Source: Hormiphora californensis
Lineage: Eukaryota; Ctenophora; Tentaculata; Cydippida; Pleurobrachiidae
DNA length: 64,000 bases
Assembly (NCBI GenBank): GCA_020137815.1
Contig: CM035357.1
Span: 1,423,020 to 1,487,019, forward strand
Direction of reading: 5' to 3'
The notes beneath the pieces were generated by a model. The model saw only the letters and a program-made list of their open reading frames with translations. It did not search any database and was not told the DNA's origin. A program made the translations under genes and the position numbers. Below, in pieces: positions 60,101-64,000 of the stretch. The first letter of the stretch is position 1; the number at the start of each line of letters is the position of its first letter.

Positions 60101-63100
60101 AAATACATCCCCAAAATCACCTATTTTTGGCCAGAAAAAAGGAAAAATAGTAATTTATTACATCTTATTACACTACAAAACCGGTTTTATATGTTACTAG
60201 AGACTAATAGGGACACTTTGGTGAAGAGTTTGGTGACGGCTATGTACAGCTAATTTTTTCTCGGACGATTTTTCATTGAAAATTGACGATTTTCTATTGA
60301 AAATTGATTTGGACACTTCGCTATTAGCCAGGGCTGGCTCCAGGGGGGTGATGCGGGGGGTGCACACCCCCCCCAAAAATTCTTGGCAGCGAAGCTGCCA
60401 AGACTGTCTGAGACCATTTGTCTGAGACCATTTGGAAAATACAAAGTTTTCAGTAAAATTTTTGACTGATCACAACCGAATTTAAATCACCTAGTGAACA
60501 TCACTGAGTGAGAGAGAGAGCATTGTAGCATTCATAAATCTAGAAAGTAGACGTCACAAATGATTAAAAACCCTAAAATTTGCTTGATTTAGTTAAAAAA
60601 TTTCCGGGGGCTTCGCCCCCTGGACCCCCCCCCCCTGGGCGGAGCTCCCTACGCGCCCTCCGGGCGCTCCGGTCGCAAATGATACTATTAGGGAAAAGTG
60701 GCCTTCGGCCATTGCACCCCCCCAGAAATATCGGGCTGGAGCCAGCCCTGCTATTAGCTACTTTTTATGAGCTGAATCACCCTAACACACCCTATTTTCA
60801 CCTGTTATGTCGATTAAAGCAACTTTGAAAGCCCTAAAAAGTTTATTTGGCCATAAAATCAGTTTTTGAAAAAATCTTATAAAAACACAAGGATTTGTAG
60901 CGAAGCAAATTTTCAATCTTCGACCAAAAATGTAATTTCTGAGTTCCAGGTTGATCAGGGAGACTTCTAATGTGTTTTAAACGATTTCTCGGGTTTAAAT
61001 ACCCCTTAGAGGCCTGTTTTAGATCTTCTTTTGGTTCTCTTAGTGTTCTAGGTGTGAAATTTCCACCTCGCGCAATAGAATAAACCACTGTGCATAATAT
61101 AATTCTTTTAGAGCATCTGGATTCTGTGTGATGCTCTAGAGTGTCCAACGCCATTTCACACAGACACAAATGGCAGGAAACCAGCCGCTTTTCACAAAAT
61201 CTGCTGTAATGGTCCTCCAAACTTTCATAAACAATCTGCCCTGGGCACCCTAGACAGCAACTTACAACACGCTTCGGGCATGTATTGGATTTGTGGTATT
61301 CGAGTTTGTCACTCACAACTTTCAATCCGCATAAATCACAATCTACCAACCTCATTTTACACTCCCTTTTCTCGTGAACCCTATTCTCACCATAAAATTT
61401 GCTGCTCATTTTGATTTGGTATTTATGATTCAAGCAGAACTGGCATTTGATCCATCTTTTAGCACACAGATAATTGCGGTGAAATTCCTGCACAACATGC
61501 GGTATAGAAGCTTGACATAACTGGCAAATTATCATTCGTCTTTCACATAAGTTCCTGGAATGATTTTCCAGATTTTCCTGTGTCACATTCTCCTGACACT
61601 TGGGACACTTGACGTTTCTATCAGGACAGGAAACTTTACTGTGGACTTCTAATTCATCCCATACAACTTCAAACTGACAGAAATTACATTTTACCAGTCG
61701 TTTTTCACAGATTTCTACACCATGTCGACTGAAATCGGCTCTCAATACAAGTTTGCTACATTTTTCACAGTTGATTTTCTGCTTTCCGATAATTCGCCTA
61801 ACTGGTACTGATATGTAGGTGGAAACAGGATGGTGACGACAGTTAGGACAGGAGGTACAGCGAGATACACATCCTTCACAGTAGAGTTGGTGGCAGCAGT
61901 TGGTAGCGATTGCATCTTTGCAAACGTCCAGACAAATCAAACAGTTGAATTCATCTAAGTCTGACATGGCCTATAAAAACAATTATAAGTTTGAAATATC
62001 GAGCAGAATATGGGGGTTCCTTTTGATGAAGAGAGTTGACAAAAGAGGGAGGGTTATTTGATACCAGCTGATAAAAAACTCTGCTTATCAGGTGCCCACG
62101 TGCGACAGGTGGGGGGGGGGTTGAAATATTCTGGGGAAATTGCATCCATATTTTCCTTATATGATCAGACACTGTCAACTGATCATAATGATTGTTGGCC
62201 CCTTTTCAATGCCAACAACAAATTAATTAACACCATATTTCACCCCACAGGTTCCTAACAATGTACAAGTGCTATTGGTAATCAGAGTCATCCGATTCAC
62301 CAAAATATTCCGAATATTCAAACTTTCAAAACACTTCAGAGGACTTATTGGTAAGAAACCCAGTTTTGTTCAAACCCAGGGTCGGGCAAGGCAAAAGAAG
62401 ACCAGTTTCAACATTTTCCCATAACCCTTGCCAGCACGATCTAACACTCCTTCCCCTGCTACAGCTCTGGGACTGGCCCTGAAGCACTCAGTGAGTGAGA
62501 TTCTGGTCCTGTTTGTGTTCCTCTTTGTGGCCGTCCTCTTCTTTGCTACAATCGGCTACTTTGCAGACGAGAATAATGAGGAGTCAGATTTCACCAGGTA
62601 GAATTAACCTAATTAAATCATAATTACTGGTTAATTATCTCATCTTGTTTTTAATTGGGTGCCCTTTGAAAGGACTACAGAAAAATATCAATGTCTGAAT
62701 TGACGCCCCGCTGCACGGAAATCTTTAGTAAAAGGCGAAAGATTTATTCGTGATGCAGTGAGACCAGACTACCGAGTGAGTGCTGGTGACCCGTATTGAA
62801 ATTCTCGTACGGTACAAATCCTTGTGTTTTAGTAGCACTCTAATTAGTTTCCTCTAATTTCAGTGTGATTGGCGCATTTTGGTGGGCCATGGTAACAATA
62901 ACAAGTGTTGGGTATGGGGACGAAGTTCCAAAGTCCGTAATTGGGAAATTAAATGGTGCTCTCTGTGCAATTACAGGTATGGTATTGAAATGAAAATATC
63001 ACATGTTATGTGTGTGTATGTGGGGTGCTTCCTAGTAGTCTAGTACCCCTCTCTTTTCTCTCTCTTACTTCTCAGTACTGCAATTAGCAACACTTCAATA

Positions 63101-63613
63101 TATTATATGAACTATTAACTTTAATCTCTATAAATTAATTCAATTAACTCATTAATCAATTAACTCAATTGATTAATTAACTCATTAACTTAAATTGTGT
63201 GCTATTAGCTAACACCATACTCTCAGGGATTATATTCGTGGCCCTGCCTGTTCCAATCATTGTCTCCCGATTCAACTACTTCCTACAACTGGAGAATGAG
63301 AAATGCAGGATAGGAGCTGATGAGGAGGTTTCCATATTCAGACATCCCATGTACAATGGAAGTAAACGGAAGGTACGTGGTTCTGGGGGAATCTTTACAG
63401 CGCACTATTTTTGGGTTTTGGGAAACTATATGGTGACCATAATTTCGAGAATATTAAAATTCCCTTGTTTTGTATAAATTAATAAGTACCATTTGCTCTA
63501 ACATGTAATCATTATTTCAGAAGCCAGATAAAAACAAGTGCAGCTCCCAAACTGACTCTACCAGAGGACAGTCAGTTGACATCGAGTCAGGAACATACGC
63601 TCAAATAACATGA
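48174..63613 (+). CDS. Shaker-type voltage-gated potassium channel
   Basis: Twelve phase-consistent exons: 48174-48305, 50350-50473, 51251-51386, 51611-51773, 52676-52852, 53247-53410, 53998-54091, 62251-62350, 62465-62597, 62864-62976, 63227-63372, 63521-63613; 524 residues. T1 tetramerisation domain about 111-205 ([38 protein letters not shown]) without the Zn-binding HxxxxxC...CC of Kv2-4. S1 about 240-262, S2 276-298, S3 313-333. S4 [20 protein letters not shown] has a positive residue at every third place. S5 about 375-397, selectivity filter TSVGYGD at 421-427, S6 with the PVP gate hinge ALPVPIIV at 451-458. Expected to form K+-selective tetramers in the plasma membrane. ATG 48174 is the first after an in-frame TGA. 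Intron 1 begins inside a 57-copy minisatellite; intron 7 (8.2 kb) contains antisense RING/TRAF genes. The C-terminus AQIT is not a classical PDZ ligand. Confidence 0.9.
48276..50099 (+). repeat. 32-bp minisatellite, 57 identical copies, at Kv exon 1 donor
   Basis: Unit GGGGCGGCATCTTGGGGG followed by CAACGGTTACAGGT. All 57 copies look identical. The unit equals the last 30 bases of Kv exon 1 plus the GT of its donor, so every copy holds a candidate acceptor (GGTTACAG) and donor (CAG|GTGGGG). Because 32 is not a multiple of 3 and no stop occurs, all three plus frames stay open for more than 600 codons; this is a consequence of the unit, not evidence of a protein. Confidence 0.97.
51115..51223. 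mobile_element. CAGGAACC MITE copy 7 (full, 109 bp)
   Basis: Exact 8-bp target duplication CATTCTAT (51107-51114, 51224-51231). Lies in Kv intron 2 and ends 27 bp before the acceptor of exon 3, so it occupies the region where the branch point would be expected. Confidence 0.95.
51705..52144 (+). repeat. Kv exon 4 donor end duplicated four times
   Basis: The last 70 bases or so of exon 4 with its GTTAGT donor (TTTAGTTCCATCCTATCTTA ... ACCATTCACCCCTTGGTTAG) recur at about 51811-51885, 51899-51970 and 52069-52144. The extra copies carry CTTACTACCAGAG where the exon has CTTATTATCAGAG, so they resemble one another more than the exon. Confidence 0.9.
52145..52199. mobile_element. TTGGTTACG MITE (second family) copy
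   Basis: TTGGTTACG...CGTAACCAA hairpin flanked by a perfect 9-bp repeat TGGTTAGTT (52136-52144, 52200-52208). It landed on the donor of the fourth exon 4 copy. Confidence 0.8.
52264..52672. repeat. 44-bp tandem array abutting the Kv exon 5 acceptor
   Basis: Unit CTCACCACGCGACACTGCTC followed by TCTCACACTAGTTAAAGTAA and CAAT, about nine copies. The last unit runs directly into CTCACCGCCAG, the acceptor of exon 5. Further units occur at 52018-52066 and 52883-52941. Confidence 0.9.
52803..53060 (+). repeat. Kv exon 5 donor end duplicated
   Basis: CTCTTCAACTATCGCTAAAA...TTTGATCTG|GTCAGTAGGGGG at the exon end recurs at 52944-52990 (CTCTTCAACCATTGCTAAAA, TTTGATTTGGTCAGTCTTAT) and in part at 53041-53060 (GATCTGGTCAGTAGGGGG). 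The second copy is fused to a 44-bp array unit. Confidence 0.85.
53408..53500. mobile_element. CAGGAACC MITE copy 8 overlapping Kv exon 6 donor
   Basis: Right end GGTCGGTTCATG; the left end is CAG then GTAAATAACCAATCAG. It lacks about 16 bases of the left terminus, so the exon 6 sequence TTTCTCAG runs straight into MITE-derived GTAAATAACC, which serves as the splice donor. Confidence 0.85.
53760..53811. repeat. hairpin in Kv intron 6
   Basis: TTGCAGATTGGAGGCTGGC pairs with GCCAGCCTCCAGTCTGCAA. Flanking DNA also repeats CAGAGCATTGGCCTGAC (53510-53680) in both orientations, consistent with decayed inverted-repeat elements. Confidence 0.6.
54408..55468 (-). pseudogene. RING/TRAF-zinc-finger gene copy 1, frameshifted, with in-frame MITE
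   Basis: Starts 55468 with [20 protein letters not shown] and the rest of a C3HC4 RING. Compared with the intact copy at 57045-58232, two single-base insertions near 55290-55325 shift the frame, so the RING ORF ends at 55280. The TRAF-type zinc-finger part then runs open from 55262 to 54408 ([52 protein letters not shown]). The MITE at 54563-54671 with its 8-bp duplication adds exactly 39 codons without a stop, between LLKCEK and GEKCSEEV. It could be a recent pseudogene, or an intact gene if the two insertions are sequencing errors. Antisense in Kv intron 7. Confidence 0.7.
54563..54671. mobile_element. CAGGAACC MITE copy 9 (full, 109 bp), in coding frame
   Basis: Exact 8-bp target duplication TTTCTCAC (54555-54562, 54672-54679). 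On the minus strand it reads [20 protein letters not shown] followed by [16 protein letters not shown] without a stop. Confidence 0.95.
55471..55805. repeat. 118-bp tandem repeat, about 2.8 units, upstream of copy 1
   Basis: Each unit contains TTTTTGTAAGACTAAGCGGA, TGCTGTACTACTGCACTACC and GCTGTGAGGAAAACAGAAAT. It directly precedes the start of the minus-strand RING gene, so it may lie in its promoter or 5' UTR. Confidence 0.9.
56445..56774 (-). pseudogene. TRAF-zinc-finger fragment with MITE insertion
   Basis: The minus strand reads [20 protein letters not shown], then [20 protein letters not shown] and [20 protein letters not shown], i.e. three Cys/His modules like the C-terminal half of the neighbouring genes, ending at a stop at 56445. 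The RING and N-terminal modules are missing. The upstream end is interrupted by the 67-bp MITE at 56698-56764, which splits a HDC|HYMEC-type motif. Confidence 0.65.
56698..56764. mobile_element. TTGGTTACG MITE (second family) copy in TRAF fragment
   Basis: TTGGTAATGAAATTACCCC...GACTTCGTAACCAA flanked by TGGCAATCA on both sides (56689-56697, 56765-56773), a perfect 9-bp target duplication. Confidence 0.85.
57045..58232 (-). CDS. RING plus TRAF-type zinc-finger protein (intact)
   Basis: Single-exon frame of 395 residues from ATG 58232. Residues about 8-46 form a C3HC4 RING ([34 protein letters not shown]). A linker [16 protein letters not shown] is followed by about eight Cys/His modules of the TRAF zinc-finger type ([80 protein letters not shown]) up to about residue 340. 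The C-terminus is short and lacks a MATH/TRAF-C domain. Likely an E3 ubiquitin ligase or signalling adaptor in the cytoplasm; substrates unknown. The RING-TRAF call is firm, a specific TRAF orthology is not. Lies antisense in Kv intron 7; intronless copies suggest tandem or retro-duplication. Confidence 0.9.
   Translation of the reverse strand: MSELDEFNCLICLDICKDAVATNCCHQLYCEGCVSRCTSCPNCRHRPVSTYISVPVRRIIGNQKINCEKCSNPVPRADLNRHVAEFCEKRQVKCDLCHCEVVWDELAAHTKVSCPKRNVKCTKCRKVVIQENLEDHLTNLCERRTIPCSSCQKRIPHDAQEFHTTFLCVKRWIKCQFCLNHEYQMNSDSVGEDRVHENRECKMRLVDCDLCGLKVVSDKLEYHKSNTCPKRVVSCCLGCPGQIVYESLEDHYSRFCEKRLVSCHLCLCEMALDTLNHHTEFRCSKRIVQCSICKRSFAWENYKNHANVGCKKLKCKWCPKRYTIRAVYNHESFSCHRRPNRGNRPTPFQMLFCDSCQNFHLPDACRRRDTVETMMSEQGDLFSSIFPIYRMNNYG
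58506..58572 (+). pseudogene. decayed duplicate of Kv exon 7 (S3 segment)
   Basis: TTCTGTCGGAATATACTAAA followed by CTCTGGATTAATATTGCTTC and TATCGTACCC matches exon 7 (TTCTGCCGGAATATACTAAA, CTGGATTGATATCGCCTCTA, TTGTTCC) with scattered changes and a 2-base insertion that breaks the frame. The 5' part of the exon and a clear acceptor are missing. Same orientation, 4.5 kb downstream, in the intron following exon 7. Confidence 0.7.
58574..59100. other. no gene recognised
   Basis: AT-rich spacer with a short (TA)n at 58696-58714 and no coding signal. Confidence 0.5.
59102..59377. mobile_element. inverted-repeat MITE, TAAAGTCGGA termini
   Basis: Left TTTAAGTCGAATTTTTTGAA with CTGTCACCCC and right GGGGTGACAACTTCAAAAAA with TCCGACTTTA are inverse complements with few mismatches; about 210 bp between. 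Larger relative of the hairpins at 1-52 and 8281-8322. Confidence 0.7.
59765..61090. mobile_element. 1.3-kb DNA transposon inserted in copy 3
   Basis: Ends CAGTGGTTTAGGAGGTG at 59765 and the complement of CAGTGGTTTATTC at 61090; a GAGGTG.AAATTTCA block is also mirrored slightly further in. Counting two more bases on each side (CACAGTGG), a 5-bp CATAA repeat flanks it. No transposase frame is evident, so it is non-autonomous. It contains a second element at 60330-60750. Confidence 0.7.
60330..60750. mobile_element. hAT-type element nested in the transposon
   Basis: CAGGGCTGGCTCCAG termini in inverse orientation, exact 8-bp target duplication CTATTAGC (60322-60329, 60751-60758). GC-rich inside with G and C runs. 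hAT membership is inferred from the CAG terminus and 8-bp duplication. Confidence 0.8.
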
Positions 63614-63633
63614 TGACGTCATATGTCATGACG

Positions 63634-63742
63634 CAAGAACCGACCAACACAAGTAAACAACCAATCAGAACTCGTTATTTAGGTCACGTGACTGGTTATC
63701 AGCCAATCAGGGACCAGTATTTCCTGATTCGGTCGGTTCCTG
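63634..63742. mobile_element. CAGGAACC MITE copy 10 (full, 109 bp)
   Basis: Exact 8-bp target duplication TCATGACG (63626-63633, 63743-63750). It begins 21 bp after the Kv stop codon, within the 3' UTR, between two TGACGTCA-containing stretches. Confidence 0.95.
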
Positions 63743-64000
63743 TCATGACGTCATATAACATGATGAGGATGACGTGAATCATCAATATATCAGATATTCA
63801 AGAATTGATTCAAGATGCCACATGGTTTGACAGACTTTTATTTAAAAAGTGCAGCTAGTCTGCAGCAAGTGCGAACATTCGTTTTGAGAAAAGTTTAGAC
63901 TCCCAAGTTTAGACTCCCAATATTATTATTTATTTTGAATATTGAATTGAACAGTTACTGTGAGAACAAATGAATAATAGGAACTGCCGATATGACTGAA

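Larger units (their letters stand above)
59505..61967 (-). pseudogene. RING/TRAF-zinc-finger gene copy 3, split by a transposon
   Basis: From ATG 61967 the frame gives a RING ([20 protein letters not shown]) and zinc-finger modules closely matching the intact neighbour. At 61091 the coding sequence meets a 1.3-kb insertion and reads into it, ending at 60843 after about 80 foreign residues (total 374). The displaced C-terminal part resumes at 59764 ([40 protein letters not shown]) and ends at 59505. The middle part (61085-61375) is almost identical to 57340-57650 although the N-terminal halves differ, suggesting recent gene conversion. A truncated chimeric protein could still be made. Confidence 0.75.

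Overview
The window is animal nuclear DNA, not prokaryotic. Its genes are split by GT-AG introns, most of them short, and the spaces between exons are filled with minisatellites, GA/CT tracts, MITEs and long palindromic elements. The gene content (Shaker-type Kv channel, LEM/GIY-YIG nuclease of the ANKLE1/LEM-3 type, divergent class A GPCR, RING plus TRAF-zinc-finger proteins, BTB protein, non-LTR retrotransposons) indicates a metazoan, most likely an invertebrate. The species cannot be fixed from sequence alone; a ctenophore or cnidarian is possible. All exon models below were built by hand from splice signals, reading phase and family resemblance.

Layout. 1-9907 (+): last exons of an unrecognised gene, one intron holding 13.4 copies of a 456-bp satellite. 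10332-11941: a hairpin element and an ORF1-only LINE. 12071-19308 (-): complete nine-exon 7TM receptor; its introns hold a 3-kb palindrome and a 5'-truncated LINE. 20144-28509 (+): ANKLE1/LEM-3-like gene of eleven exons; one intron contains an antisense BTB gene broken by two MITEs, another a 1.2-kb fold-back element. 28510-35920: mostly repeats, two galactosyltransferase-like relics, a 100-N gap and poor-quality flank. 35946-63613 (+): several candidate first exons, then a complete Shaker-type Kv gene. Kv intron 7 (8.2 kb) holds an antisense family of RING/TRAF genes: one intact, two broken, one fragment.

Two patterns cut across the genes. First, at least nine exon edges (acceptor, donor or stop-codon end) lie inside tandem duplications that copy the splice junction, from 2 copies up to 57 perfect 32-bp copies at the first Kv donor. 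This resembles the proposed route of intron birth or growth by duplication of AG|GT segments. Second, a 109-bp MITE (CAGGAACCGACC termini, 8-bp target duplications) has ten copies here. Each full copy carries two CCAATCAG boxes flanking a CACGTG E-box. Copies have entered a RING/TRAF reading frame in frame, split a start exon, supplied a Kv splice donor and broken the BTB gene.
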